64,000 bases of DNA from Halomonas borealis (GTDB lineage: Bacteria > Pseudomonadota > Gammaproteobacteria > Pseudomonadales > Halomonadaceae), in contig NZ_SDMO01000001.1 in the NCBI RefSeq assembly GCF_004798905.1, positions 248,001 to 312,000 of the forward strand. The letters run 5' to 3'. Below the pieces are notes generated by a model. That model saw only the letters and a program-made list of their open reading frames with translations. It ran no database searches and was not told the DNA's origin. A program made the translations under genes and the position numbers. Within the stretch, counting starts at the first letter, position 1. Each line of letters opens with the position of its first letter. Below are positions 44,179 to 52,890 of this stretch, piece after piece.

Positions 44179-45071
44179 CTGTCGCCATCGTTTTGCTCGC
44201 GCTGCTTGGCAGCGCCTGGCTGCTGGCTGTGATTGAGGGCTGGATGGCCACTGGGCGTCTGAGTCCGGCGGCGCCGCTGTTCAACGGCCTGGCTCACCTC
44301 GGACGTGAATCTATTGTGCCGCGCTCGCCGGACCGGGTCTTTTTCGAGGCGGCGCCGGTGCTGCTATTGGTCGTAGCAGTGCTTGGCATGGCGGTCCTGC
44401 CGCTGGCGCCGGATCTGATCATCGCGGACCTGGGCACCGGCGCGCTCTTCATCAACGCGGCCCTGGCCTATGTGCTGGTCGCGGTGATCATGGCTGGCTG
44501 GGGGCCGGATGGCGCCTACGCGATGATCGGCGGCTGGCGTTTTCTGGGCCAGCTTATTGCCTATTCCATGCTTATTGTCATGCCGATCACGGCCGTGGCC
44601 ATGCGTGCAGAGTCCCTGGTGAACACCGCGATCGTTGGTTCCCAGAGCAGCTTGTGGAACATCGTCTACCAGCCTCTGGGCTTCGTGCTGTTTTTCATTG
44701 CCGCCATGGCGCTGGCGTTCCGTGCCCCCTTCGATCTGCCCACCGCAGAAGGGGAGCTTGGCGGAGGTGTGGACGCCGAGTACACCGGGGTGCGCCTGGC
44801 AGTGCTGCGCCTGGCCCGACTGACGCTGGTGGTTACTCTGGCTTCGGCGACCACGGTGTTTTACCTCGGCGGCTGGCATGGCCCGCTGCTGCCGCCCTGG
44901 GCCTGGAGCCTGATCAAGACCCTGGCCGTAGCCGTGTCGATGCTGCTCGTCGGTCGCTACCTGCCACGCATTCGCGAGGCGGATCTGATGCGGTGGTGCT
45001 GGATTATGGGCATCCCCCTGGCACTGGTTAATATCATTATTGTCGGTTTACTGATCCTGGTGGTTCCCTAA
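44175..45071 (+). CDS. NuoH-like subunit
   Basis: 298 residues, about eight helices, GTG start overlapping the previous stop. The signature loop FRAPFDLPTAEGELGGGVDAEYTGVR matches FDLPEAExELxxGxxxEYxG of NuoH, keeping the Glu residues near the quinone/proton path. NuoH links soluble and membrane arms in complex I. The E to T change in LPTAEGE is a small deviation. Confidence 0.9.
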   Translation: MTVAIVLLALLGSAWLLAVIEGWMATGRLSPAAPLFNGLAHLGRESIVPRSPDRVFFEAAPVLLLVVAVLGMAVLPLAPDLIIADLGTGALFINAALAYVLVAVIMAGWGPDGAYAMIGGWRFLGQLIAYSMLIVMPITAVAMRAESLVNTAIVGSQSSLWNIVYQPLGFVLFFIAAMALAFRAPFDLPTAEGELGGGVDAEYTGVRLAVLRLARLTLVVTLASATTVFYLGGWHGPLLPPWAWSLIKTLAVAVSMLLVGRYLPRIREADLMRWCWIMGIPLALVNIIIVGLLILVVP

Positions 45072-45607
45072 TGTACGCACAGGCTTTTTTTGTCGCTGTG
45101 TTCGGGCTGGCCGCAATCGGCTTCGGCCTGGTGGTGTTTCGCACATCGTCCATGGTCCGTTCCGCACTGGCGCTGTTGTTTTCGCAGACCGCCGTCGGCT
45201 GCATGTTTCTGGCGATGCAGACCGAATTTCTGGGTGTACTGCAGATCATGATGATGGCCACGGAGATGAGCATCATGGCCATCTTCATGGTGATGTTCAT
45301 GATGGATCCCGGTGGGCTTGGCGGTATGGATATGAGCCACCAGAAGCGCTTCTCGATCGGTGCCGGGGTCAGTGCCGCCGTTGTTGCCATCGCCATTGCA
45401 CTGCTGTCCGACTGGGGTCCCTTGGCGGACCAGGTGCCGGACGCGGAGGCGCAGACACGGGCGCTGGGCATGGAGCTGCTCGGGCGCTCGATGATGATCT
45501 TCGAAACCGCTGGCATCACCATCCTGACCGCGATGATTGCGGCCACGGCGGTGGCAATTCCGGTGCAGAACCTGGCGAGTAAAAACGACAAGGAGTCATC
45601 GGAATGA
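45071..45607 (+). CDS. NuoJ-like subunit
   Basis: 178 residues, five helices. FFVAVFGLAAIGFGLVVFRTSSMVRSALALLFSQTAVGCMFLAMQ is the helix 1-2 pattern of NuoJ, and the Met-rich TM3 (MMMATEMSIMAIFMVMFMM) is in the expected place. Stop and start share one base with nuoH (TAATG). Confidence 0.85.
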   Translation: MYAQAFFVAVFGLAAIGFGLVVFRTSSMVRSALALLFSQTAVGCMFLAMQTEFLGVLQIMMMATEMSIMAIFMVMFMMDPGGLGGMDMSHQKRFSIGAGVSAAVVAIAIALLSDWGPLADQVPDAEAQTRALGMELLGRSMMIFETAGITILTAMIAATAVAIPVQNLASKNDKESSE

Positions 45608-45915
45608 CCGCAGTTCTGATAGTAGCGCTTCTGATCGGCGCAATACTCTTCGGTATCGGTATCTATGGCGCACTGTCCCAGACCAATCTGGTGATGATCA
45701 TGATGGGCGTGGAGCTAATGCTGGCGGGCGCGATGGTGAACCTGGTCGCTTTCTGGCGCTTTCTGCACCCAGAAGCCTATTCCGGCCAGATGTTTGTGCT
45801 GGTGGTGATGACGGTTATGGCGCTGGAGATGGCGGTCGGCTTTGGCATTGCCATCGCCCGCTTCCGGGCCAAGGGCTCGGTAGAGATGGAAGAAGCGGAG
45901 GACCTTAAAGGATGA
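45604..45915 (+). CDS. NuoK-like subunit
   Basis: 103 residues, three helices. Both membrane Glu residues of NuoK are kept: GVELMLAGAMVNLV and MALEMAVGFGIA. These are on the central proton/ion path of complex I and of Mrp antiporters (MnhC). ATGA overlap with the NuoJ gene. Confidence 0.9.
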   Translation: MTAVLIVALLIGAILFGIGIYGALSQTNLVMIMMGVELMLAGAMVNLVAFWRFLHPEAYSGQMFVLVVMTVMALEMAVGFGIAIARFRAKGSVEMEEAEDLKG

Positions 45916-47810
45916 ATGCAGTGGTCCTGCCGATATTACCGCCGCTGATCGCCGCCCTGGCCGTGTTGATACTGCGCCGGTGGCCGCCTGCACTGGCCCT
46001 GGCTGGCGCAACGCTCAGCCTGGCGGGAAGCCTCTGGCTTCTGGCCCGGGTGGCTAGTGGTCAGACCGAAACCCTACTTATGCCCGGTCTGCCGGACATG
46101 CCACTGCGACTGGTCGGCGTGCCGCTTACGGCGTTATTGGCCGTGACGGTGGCCACGGTGGGTACATTCGTGCTGATCCATGCCGTCGGTTACATGAAGC
46201 GAGAGTCTGGTCAGGCGCGCTTCTACGCCGTAATGTCCCTGTTCCTGGCCGCCATGCAGGCGCTGGTGCTGGCCGGCGACTGGGTTCTGCTGCTGGCGGC
46301 CTGGGAACTGATCGGGCTCTGCAGTTACCTGCTGATCGGCTTCTGGTTCCAGCGGCCCGAAGCCGCGAACGCAGCCAGCCGCGCTTTCCTCTATACCCGC
46401 AGCGCAGATCTCGGGCTTTACGTTGCGGTATTCATACTTATCGGGTCGGCAGGTACCAGTGAGATTGCCGTCTCCCTGACCGCTGGTGGTAGTGCCTCGA
46501 CCGCGGCCGGGCTTCTGTTACTGCTGGCCGCCATGGGCAAGTCGGCCCAGGTTCCCCTGCAGGACTGGCTGATGCGCGCCATGGCGGGCCCGACACCGGT
46601 CTCGGCGTTGTTGCACTCGGCCACGCTGGTGGCGGCGGGCGCGATCCTGCTGATCCGCTCGGCCCCGCTGCTGACTCCTGAAGCGCTTTTCGCCATTGGG
46701 CTTGTTGGTGGCGTTACCACGGTGGCAGCCGGGGTGATTGCGCTGGCCGAGCGTGATCTCAAACGCCTACTCGCGGCTTCTACGGCCAGTCAGTACGGCC
46801 TGATGCTGATCGCAGTGAGCGCCGGGGTTCCGCTGGCCGCCCTGTTGCACTTGCTCGCCCATGCTGCCATCAAGAGCAGCCTGTTCCTGGCTGCCGGTGA
46901 ATTCCAGCATGCGCGTGGCGATACCACTTTCGATCGGCTGAAGGGCGTTGGCCGCGCCAGACCCTGGGCCTTCGCTGGCTTTGCTCTGGCGGCGCTGGCA
47001 CTGGCTGGCATTCCACCGCTGAGCGGGTTCTTCTCCAAGGATGCGGTGATCACCGCCGCTCTGTCTGCACAGGGCGCCGTCTGGCTCGGCCCTCTGGCCC
47101 TGGCAGGAACTCTGCTGACCGGCGCCTATATGGCCCGGGCTTTACGCTTGCTCTGGCAGGGCTCCGGCGATACCCGGCCGGTCGCCGGTACTGGCTGGAT
47201 GCGCGCTGGCATCTGGGGTCTGGCGACCCCCGCCGCAGGCCTGGGTCTGGCCTTTGGTCCACTCGAAACAATGCTTGATCTGCCGGCGCCGGAAACCGCA
47301 GGTATCGGCGCCATATTGTCCGGACTCGTCGCCGCCTTGGGTGGCCTGGCGCTGGGCTGGCTGGTGCCGGTCAAGCGTCTGCTTGGGCCTGCCCATCAAT
47401 GGGCAGCATCGGGGCTAGTGGTTGCGGGCGGGCTCACCGCCTGGGTAGGTCGGCCCGTAATGGCTGTTGCCCGGCAGTGTGACCGTCTGGAAGGCCACCT
47501 TTATGCGGCCGCGCTTGGCGTCGGCCATACAGCTCTCACCATTGCCCGCGGGGGCGAGCGCCTGGAACAGCGCCTGTATCTGGCCGTACTTGGCGTCGGT
47601 CGCGCCAATCTGGCGGTGGGTCGCTGGGTTCGGGGCGGGGATGAGCGTGGTATCGACGGTCTGATCTTCGCCCTGGTGGCCGGTGTGCGGGCCCTGGGCG
47701 CGCGGGCGAGAACCCTGCAAAGCGGCCTGATCCATCACAGCCTGGCGATCAGCGCCGTAGCCACCGCTGTGCTCCTTGTCATCCTGTTTTCAGCTTCACT
47801 GAGTTTCTAA
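45912..47810 (+). CDS. NuoL-like antiporter subunit
   Basis: 632 residues. Key charged sites are present: Glu in WELIGLCSYLLIGFW, Lys in AAMGKSAQVPLQDWL, Lys in ERDLKRLLAAST and His/Lys in LLHLLAHAAIKSSLF. The C-terminal 110 residues, where NuoL has its lateral helix, contain three imperfect repeats (RLEGHLYAAALGVG, RLEQRLYLAVLGVG, GIDGLIFALVAGV; about residues 522-605). It should move H+ or Na+. ATGA overlap with the NuoK gene. Confidence 0.9.
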   Translation: MNAVVLPILPPLIAALAVLILRRWPPALALAGATLSLAGSLWLLARVASGQTETLLMPGLPDMPLRLVGVPLTALLAVTVATVGTFVLIHAVGYMKRESGQARFYAVMSLFLAAMQALVLAGDWVLLLAAWELIGLCSYLLIGFWFQRPEAANAASRAFLYTRSADLGLYVAVFILIGSAGTSEIAVSLTAGGSASTAAGLLLLLAAMGKSAQVPLQDWLMRAMAGPTPVSALLHSATLVAAGAILLIRSAPLLTPEALFAIGLVGGVTTVAAGVIALAERDLKRLLAASTASQYGLMLIAVSAGVPLAALLHLLAHAAIKSSLFLAAGEFQHARGDTTFDRLKGVGRARPWAFAGFALAALALAGIPPLSGFFSKDAVITAALSAQGAVWLGPLALAGTLLTGAYMARALRLLWQGSGDTRPVAGTGWMRAGIWGLATPAAGLGLAFGPLETMLDLPAPETAGIGAILSGLVAALGGLALGWLVPVKRLLGPAHQWAASGLVVAGGLTAWVGRPVMAVARQCDRLEGHLYAAALGVGHTALTIARGGERLEQRLYLAVLGVGRANLAVGRWVRGGDERGIDGLIFALVAGVRALGARARTLQSGLIHHSLAISAVATAVLLVILFSASLSF

Positions 47811-47825
47811 AGGAACCCTGTATTC

Positions 47826-49295
47826 ATGATACCACTCGTATCTCTGACCTTGTTTTTGCCTCTCGCCGGCGCCGTGCTGATTCTGTGTTTGCCGAAGCCG
47901 ACGGCGCGGACAGTGCATGGCATAGCGATCGTCAGTGCCGCCCTGACTCTGGTCGGCGCTCTGGCCATGTGGCTGCAGGGGGTGAGTGGTGAGGGCTTTT
48001 CCCAGGTTGAAGAGCTGGAATGGATGCCGGCCATCGGCGCCGCTTATCGGGTCGGGGTTGATGGCATAAGCCTGCCGCTGGTGCTACTGAGTGCCGTGCT
48101 TTTCCTGGTTGCACTCATCTACGCCTCGTCGCTTCGCGATCGCCCGCGGGCCTACGTGGCCCTGGTCCTGCTTCTTGAGACCACGGCAATCGGTACCTTT
48201 ACCGCGCTGGACGGGATTCTGTTCTATGTGTTCTTTGAAGTTTCCCTGGTGTCGATGTATTTCATGATCGCAGGGTGGGGACACGAAGACAGGCAACGTG
48301 CAGCGCTGATGTTCTTTATCTACACCCTGCTGGGCAGCCTGCCATTGTTGCTTGCTATTCTGGGGCTTTACCTCGGCAGCCCTGATCCTACCTTCGATAT
48401 GCGGGCCTGGATTGCCCATCCTCCGCTGGAGGGGGCGGCGGCCATGTGGGCGCTGATCGCCATGCTGATTACCTTTGCGGTCAAGATTCCCGCCGTACCG
48501 TTGCATACCTGGCTGCCGGCAGCCCATGTTCAGGCGCCGACCGTTGGTAGCGTCATCCTGGCTGGCATCATGTTGAAATTCGGGACTTACGGGCTTGTGC
48601 GCTTCGCCCTGCAAATGACCCCTGACGCTTTCCGCGAAGCCGGAATCGTTGTTCTGTTCTTCGGTGTCGTCAGCGCGATTTACGGCGCCTTTGCCACCCT
48701 GGCACAGACGGATCTCAAGCGCCTGGTGGCCTATACCTCAGTCAACCACATGGGCTACGTGATCGTCGGCGTCGCCGCGGCTGCGCTAACACTGGATCCT
48801 GCCGTGCGTGCCACCGCTCTGGACGGTGCCGTGCTGCAGATGTTCAGTCACGGTCTGGTCACCGGTGCCCTGTTTTTCCTGGTGGGCATGATCCAGGTGC
48901 GCGCCCAGACCCGCGAAATGAGCGAGTTTGGTGGCCTGCTCAAAACAGTTCCGCTGCTTGGCTGGCTCTTTGTGCTGGCAGCTTTCGCGTCTCTGGGTCT
49001 CCCGGGCCTCGCGCACTTCCCGGCTGAGTTCCAGATATTCCTCGCGACTCTCGGTACCACTCCCATTGCCGTTATCGTGATTCTGGGCATTGCCATTATC
49101 GCCGGAACCTTTCTCAAGGCACTGCGTGAAACCTTTCTGGGTGAGCCCCGGGAGCGCTGGAATAAAATGCCGGATCTGAGCCCGCGCGAAATTCTCGCTG
49201 TGGCGCCCCTGCTGGTGCTCACTGTCGCCACAGGTGTTGCGCCGTCCTGGGTGCTGGACATCATTCACCGGACCACATCGGTACTGGTGCTGTAA
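47826..49295 (+). CDS. NuoM-like antiporter subunit
   Basis: 489 residues, about fourteen helices. YVFFEVSLVSMYFMIAGWG keeps the TM5 Glu; FAVKIPAVPLHTWLPAAHVQAP the TM7 Lys; QTDLKRLVAYTSVNHMGY the TM8 Lys and His. This is a normal-looking NuoM. It is the only gene of the run with a gap (15 nt) from its upstream neighbour, and has its own AAAGGAA. Confidence 0.92.
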   Translation: MIPLVSLTLFLPLAGAVLILCLPKPTARTVHGIAIVSAALTLVGALAMWLQGVSGEGFSQVEELEWMPAIGAAYRVGVDGISLPLVLLSAVLFLVALIYASSLRDRPRAYVALVLLLETTAIGTFTALDGILFYVFFEVSLVSMYFMIAGWGHEDRQRAALMFFIYTLLGSLPLLLAILGLYLGSPDPTFDMRAWIAHPPLEGAAAMWALIAMLITFAVKIPAVPLHTWLPAAHVQAPTVGSVILAGIMLKFGTYGLVRFALQMTPDAFREAGIVVLFFGVVSAIYGAFATLAQTDLKRLVAYTSVNHMGYVIVGVAAAALTLDPAVRATALDGAVLQMFSHGLVTGALFFLVGMIQVRAQTREMSEFGGLLKTVPLLGWLFVLAAFASLGLPGLAHFPAEFQIFLATLGTTPIAVIVILGIAIIAGTFLKALRETFLGEPRERWNKMPDLSPREILAVAPLLVLTVATGVAPSWVLDIIHRTTSVLVL

Positions 49296-50659
49296 TGGGT
49301 CGAGATCTCGCATTATTAATCCCGGAAATTGCCGTCCTGTTGACGGCTGTCGGTGCGCTGATCGCGGAAATGCTGCGCCGGCCCCGAATTTCGCTGGCTG
49401 TCGCCGTCATCGGCTTGCTCGTTGCCACGGGGCTGACCCTGCGCCTGCTGGGCACAGACACAACGGTGTTTGGAGGCAGCTTTCGAATCGATGCTCTGAG
49501 CATCTGGGCCAAGCTTATTTTGCTGCCTGCTACAGTGCTTTCGATGCTGTTGGCGCGGGTGGATGTTCGGGGGAGCGCCCGCGAAGGTACGGTCTATAGC
49601 CTGCTGATCTTTGCCACCCTCGGCGCCCTGGTTCTGGCAGGGGCAGGGGATACCATGTTCCTGGTACTGGGTACACTGCTGACCGGCCTGGCCACCTTTG
49701 CCCTGGTTGCCTATCCGGATACTGATCCGGCGACCGAAGCTGCGATGAAATTCTTTGTATTCGCTTCGGTCACCACATCGATCATGATTTTCGGCCTGAG
49801 TTACTGGTTCGGCGCTTCGGGCTCCACACTGATTGCCGATCTGCCGGGGATGGATACGATGCCGATGGCTGTCATTCTCGGGTTCGTGGCTGTTGTTGTT
49901 GGTCTGGGCTACAAGGCATCGCTGGTTCCGTTTCATTTCTGGGCGCCAGATGCCTACGAGGGCGGGCCCCTCTCGATTGCAGCTTATCTGTCTGTAGTGC
50001 CCAAGGTTGGCGCCCTGTTTGCGCTAACGCAGGTGGTTCGTGACCTGCCCCCGGAAACCGGTTGGACTGCCGTCATTGCGGGCCTCGCGGTTCTCAGCAT
50101 GACCTATGGCTATCTCGCTGCACTGGTGCAGGACAACGTCATCCGGCTGCTGGCCTATTCGTCGATTGCCCAGTCCGGTTATTTTCTTCTGGGCATTGTG
50201 GCGGTGGGCTCAAGTGAGCTTGCACTACCATCGATCATTCTGTTTGCCGCCGCCTATGCGGCCATGAACCTGGGTGCTTTCGCGGTTGCCGCCGCAACCG
50301 GGCGCACTCTGAACGATTTTGACGGGCTGGGACGTGCACGGCCGATTATGGGTATTGCAATGGTGATCTTCCTGCTGTCGCTGGTCGGCATTCCGCCGCT
50401 GGCCGGCTTCGTCGGCAAATTCATGCTCTTTGCTGCTGCCATCGACGTCCAGTTCACCTGGCTGGCAATCATAGCGATCGTCAACAGCGTGCTCTCGCTC
50501 GCGGTGTATCTACGCATCGTAGTGCCAATGTACCGGACGGCGGAAAAGACAACCATTTCACCGGGCACATGGCCCGGCATCGTGGTCATGATCACGTTTG
50601 CCGCCACACTGATCATCGGACTGGCCGCTCAGATTTTCCTAGCGGGACTGGCGACGTGA
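49295..50659 (+). CDS. NuoN-like antiporter subunit with altered TM5
   Basis: 454 residues. LGYKASLVPFHFWAPDAYEGGPLS keeps the TM7 Lys motif. In TM5, where NuoN normally has LGLELLS, this reads LGTLLTGLATFAL, so the Glu is missing. In TM8 the usual LKRLLAYSS reads VIRLLAYSSIAQSGY. Proton transfer through this subunit may be changed or lost. Start shares one base with the NuoM stop. Confidence 0.88.
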   Translation: MGRDLALLIPEIAVLLTAVGALIAEMLRRPRISLAVAVIGLLVATGLTLRLLGTDTTVFGGSFRIDALSIWAKLILLPATVLSMLLARVDVRGSAREGTVYSLLIFATLGALVLAGAGDTMFLVLGTLLTGLATFALVAYPDTDPATEAAMKFFVFASVTTSIMIFGLSYWFGASGSTLIADLPGMDTMPMAVILGFVAVVVGLGYKASLVPFHFWAPDAYEGGPLSIAAYLSVVPKVGALFALTQVVRDLPPETGWTAVIAGLAVLSMTYGYLAALVQDNVIRLLAYSSIAQSGYFLLGIVAVGSSELALPSIILFAAAYAAMNLGAFAVAAATGRTLNDFDGLGRARPIMGIAMVIFLLSLVGIPPLAGFVGKFMLFAAAIDVQFTWLAIIAIVNSVLSLAVYLRIVVPMYRTAEKTTISPGTWPGIVVMITFAATLIIGLAAQIFLAGLAT

Positions 50660-50805
50660 TCGGACTCGCTATCAAAACGTCCGAGACCATAGACTCACGG
50701 ACTGGCGGAGCATCTAGGTATCGTTCTTTAGGCTTTGACACCTGGACTCAGGACAATAAACTTCTTATAGCTGCGCCTCTCCTTATAGGCGCATCAGCAG
50801 GTTAG
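50656..50805 (+). CDS. Truncated ninth ORF of the complex-I-like operon
   Basis: 49 codons from a GTG that overlaps the nuoN stop (GTGA), the same coupling style as between earlier genes. It begins MIGLAIKTSETIDSRTGG and ends after a short hydrophobic stretch. A hairpin (TGCGCCT/AGGCGCA, 50772-50793) lies near its end. I suspect the start of a deleted gene. No family recognised. Confidence 0.35.
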   Translation: MIGLAIKTSETIDSRTGGASRYRSLGFDTWTQDNKLLIAAPLLIGASAG

Positions 50806-50857
50806 CAGTATTTCGGAGGTCGGGCTCACGGGTCTATGTAGTTATAACCCGGCAATT

Positions 50858-51317
50858 TCACAGATCATCCATCCTCCCCGTCTGACGAACAAGGCGCATT
50901 GCTTCGTGTTGCTCCAGCTCAAGAAGGGATTCGAGTAATTCCTTTGCTTCAGGAATTTCTGCCTTACCTATGAGGTTGCGATAAAGGTCCGTCACCTGAT
51001 CATGGAAATCGAAGATTTCCCGGCAGATCTCATTGAAACCCAGCGCAGCATAGGGTGCATCACAGGTTCGATGCGTACGGATCGGGCTTGTGTTCCAGAT
51101 GATCATATATATAGGTATTCAATGCTTTGGGGGCGGCTCGACGCTTGAACTCTCTGACAACAAATTCCATCTCATTCTCATGATCCGCCAGATAAGTAAG
51201 CAGCATCCTGGCACGCTCTTCTTCATTATGATCGGCACAATGAGAAAGACAGCGTGCCAGATTCTCATGAAGCTGGCGTGTCCAGTCGACCAGATCACCA
51301 AACGTTTTTACCTCCAT
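50858..51317 (-). pseudogene. Frameshifted ferritin-like helical protein
   Basis: Two overlapping frames together match the intact protein at 61023: MEVKTFGDLVDWTRQLHENLARCLSHC...LADHENEMEFVVREF, then CDAPYAALGFNEICREIFDFHDQV...LELEQHEAMRLVRQTGR. A single base shift near 51075 separates them. Starts 18 nt after the APC permease stop, so it was the second gene of that operon. Confidence 0.8.
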
Positions 51318-51335
51318 GATCCTGCTCCTCTGAAA

Positions 51336-52673
51336 TCAGTGGGAATGCATGTTGTCGCTGTGATTTGATGATTCTTTACGAGACAGAAAGAGACGTTCGC
51401 CAACCAAGATAGCCGCCATGACAACCGATGCTACTATCAGCACCAGGGGATCTGTCGTCGCTTTTACCCAAAGGAAGCCTGCCAGCACGACGACATCCAG
51501 CAGTATCGCAATAACCAGCACGATTGGGTTGGCACCGACTTCCTTGCGAAGATGACGCAACACCCCCCAATGAATAGCGATATCCATGATCAAGTAAAAG
51601 ATGATACCAAGTGCGGCGATACGGCTAAGGTCAAAAAATGCCGTCAGAACCAAACCAAGCACGACGGTATAGACCAGGGTATGCTTCTGGATACTTCCTG
51701 GCATATGAAAGTGACGATGCGGCACCAGTTCCATTTCCGTCAGCATTGCCAACATGCGTGAGACTGCAAATATACTGGCAATGATGCCACCCGCGGTGGC
51801 CAGCATGGCAAGAATGACGGTAAACCAAACGGCGGCCTCTCCAAAAGCCGGCCGCGCAGCAGCCGCAAGTGAATAGTCTTTAGTTTCGATGATTTCCGTC
51901 AGGGACAAGTTACTCGCTACTGCAAACCCCACCAACGCATAGATAACGACGCAAAAACCGATCGATATCATGATCGCCCTGCCGACATTGCGATGGGGAT
52001 CTTTTATCTCTGAGCCACTGTTGGTAATCGTCGTGAACCCCTTGAAGGCCAGAATACCCAACGCAGTCGCACCCAGAAAGCCTGTAAAAGACCCCTCAGG
52101 AGCCGATGCCGAGGTTTCCATACCGACGGAGTCGGCGAATATGACACCGACGACGCCAAACAATAGAATCCCACCAATTTTTATGAACCCGATTACTGAT
52201 GCAACGCCCTGGATCAACTTGTTGGCGGTGAGGTTGATTAAGAATGCAGAAATAAGCAGCGCCACACCCAGTAGAGGCACATACAGAGACCTATCTCCTA
52301 GATCGAAGAGTTCAAGTGTGTAGGACCCGAAGGTTCTCGCCAGGAAACTCTGAGCGATCACCATGGAGAAATACATCAAGAGCGCATGAAAAGCGGTAGG
52401 TAGCGTCGATCCATAAGCTTTCTGCAGATACATGCCGATCCCACCTGCCGAAGGATAGGCATTAGACATCTTCACATAGGAGTAGGCACTGAAGGAGACG
52501 ATTAGTGCCGATGACAAGAAGGCAAGAGGGAAAAGCGCTCCCGTCATCTCGGCCATCTGTCCTGTCAAGGCAAATATGCCAGCTCCAATCATGACCCCGG
52601 TCCCTAAAGCAATCGCGCCGACCAGAGACAGGCTATCTTTTTTATATTGTGGCGTTCTATCCATTGGCTCCAT
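51336..52673 (-). CDS. APC-superfamily amino-acid/amine permease
   Basis: 445 residues, twelve helices. The family start is SLVGAIALGTGVMIGAGIFALTGQ, and helix 6 has FLGATALGILAFKGFTTITNSGSEIKDPHRN. A His-rich tail (NHSDNMHSH) is unusual and may bind metal. TAGGAG precedes the ATG at 52673. Substrate unknown. It is followed by the ferritin-like pseudogene. Confidence 0.88.
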   Translation of the reverse strand: MEPMDRTPQYKKDSLSLVGAIALGTGVMIGAGIFALTGQMAEMTGALFPLAFLSSALIVSFSAYSYVKMSNAYPSAGGIGMYLQKAYGSTLPTAFHALLMYFSMVIAQSFLARTFGSYTLELFDLGDRSLYVPLLGVALLISAFLINLTANKLIQGVASVIGFIKIGGILLFGVVGVIFADSVGMETSASAPEGSFTGFLGATALGILAFKGFTTITNSGSEIKDPHRNVGRAIMISIGFCVVIYALVGFAVASNLSLTEIIETKDYSLAAAARPAFGEAAVWFTVILAMLATAGGIIASIFAVSRMLAMLTEMELVPHRHFHMPGSIQKHTLVYTVVLGLVLTAFFDLSRIAALGIIFYLIMDIAIHWGVLRHLRKEVGANPIVLVIAILLDVVVLAGFLWVKATTDPLVLIVASVVMAAILVGERLFLSRKESSNHSDNMHSH

Positions 52674-52890
52674 TATCTTTCTCCTAGCAGTTCACCTTGC
52701 GTCTCATCGATGCTTGGTTCCCGTGCCGATCTAGTACAGGCCGATCCCCTTCTCGATCACGCAGTAGATGCCAGTCAGCCATGCGACGATTCATGCCACA
52801 CCCAATCGATGGCATATAACCGGCCTGGCCATGCCCCCCTGATGTGCGCTAGCTGCCATGAATCCTTCTCGATCGTAAGAAGAAATAATT

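Noticed and set aside
41885-50659. Ordinary respiratory NADH dehydrogenase operon
   Set aside because: No NuoC, E, F, G or I, no N2 cysteines and a metal-domain fusion; a standard complex I cannot be built from these genes.
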